Shown here piece after piece: positions 5,903 to 6,120 of a stretch of DNA of 6,120 nucleotides. The number at the start of each line of letters is the position of its first letter. Position 1 is the first letter of the stretch. Where the stretch lies: the NCBI GenBank assembly GCA_025354965.1, contig JANXLW010000005.1, positions 1 to 6,120 of the forward strand, given 5' to 3'. Under the pieces are notes generated by a model. The model was given only the letters and a program-made list of their open reading frames with translations, ran no database searches and had not been told where the DNA came from. A program made the translations under genes and the position numbers. Source of the DNA: Betaproteobacteria bacterium (GTDB taxonomy: Bacteria; Pseudomonadota; Gammaproteobacteria; Burkholderiales; Burkholderiaceae_C).

Positions 5903-6120
5903 TCAGAGCGCAAACATGTCGGCATCGCGATTGGGCGGCGTCATGCCCAGATGCCGATAGGCGGCCAGCGTAGCGATGCGGCCGCGCGGCGTGCGCTGCA
6001 GATAGCCTTGCTGGATGAGATAGGGCTCGATCACGTCTTCAATCGTTTCGCGTTCTTCGCCAATGCTGGCGGCAATGTTGTCCAGCCCAACCGGACCGCC
6101 GTCAAAGCGGTGGATCACCG
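5903..6120 (-). CDS. ruvB: Holliday junction helicase RuvB, C-terminal part (5' end outside window)
   Basis: The reverse strand ends at TGA (5905-5903) and remains open to the right edge, so only the last 71 complete codons of a protein usually about 350 residues long are seen. The visible sequence is the C-terminal winged-helix DNA-binding domain: FDGGPVGLDNIAAS, then GEERETIEDVIEPYLIQQGY, then RTPRGRIAT and YRHLGM. These are highly conserved in RuvB. With RuvA, RuvB forms the ATP-driven motor that migrates Holliday junctions in recombinational repair. The Walker motifs lie outside the window. The GTG codon at 6118-6116 is an internal valine, not a start. The short tail after LGMTPP ends in DMFAL. 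The gene converges on the membrane protein gene with a 3-bp gap. Confidence 0.96.
   Translation of the reverse strand, partial: VIHRFDGGPVGLDNIAASIGEERETIEDVIEPYLIQQGYLQRTPRGRIATLAAYRHLGMTPPNRDADMFAL

Overview
The window looks like chromosomal DNA from a betaproteobacterium of the Burkholderiales, most likely Comamonadaceae (Rhodoferax/Polaromonas type). The basis is recognition of protein style, not a search: the TtcA, RuvB C-terminus and methyltransferase sequences read like Burkholderiales versions, and the coding DNA is GC-rich with compact gene packing. No rRNA, tRNA, CRISPR array, insertion sequence or phage gene is visible.

Layout from left to right. A MidA/NDUFAF7-type SAM-dependent methyltransferase (1-1036, minus, C-terminus cut by the window edge) is divergent from a short-chain reductase (1058-1852, plus), with only 21 bp between the two start codons. 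The reductase carries pteridine-reductase hallmarks (TGxxxRxG and an Asp-Tyr-Lys catalytic set) and is followed by a dihydroneopterin aldolase-family gene (1895-2266). The pair therefore looks like a small pterin/folate module. Converging on it is a gene for a secreted protein with two cytochrome c5-like haem domains plus an unassigned C-terminal domain (2304-3317, minus). A 310-bp AT-richer intergenic region (3318-3627) separates this from a plus-strand run of ttcA (tRNA 2-thiocytidine synthesis), a histidine phosphatase and a YhhN/TMEM86-type membrane protein. The phosphatase starts 3 bp after ttcA, and the membrane protein overlaps the phosphatase by 29 bp. The last gene converges, 3 bp apart, on the 3' end of ruvB (minus, cut by the right edge).

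Most of the window is housekeeping: folate/pterin metabolism, tRNA thiolation and recombination. The dihaem cytochrome is the outlier. It has its own good ribosome binding site and a plausible promoter in an AT-rich leader, faces against its neighbours, and sits between genes with no link to electron transport. The intergenic region beside it also holds a perfect 7-bp inverted repeat and an open frame without a convincing start, which may be the trace of a lost gene. I do not see a clearly new multi-gene system. The best candidates for a second look are the cytochrome with its C-terminal domain, the pteridine-reductase-like enzyme beside FolB, and the unexplained intergenic region.
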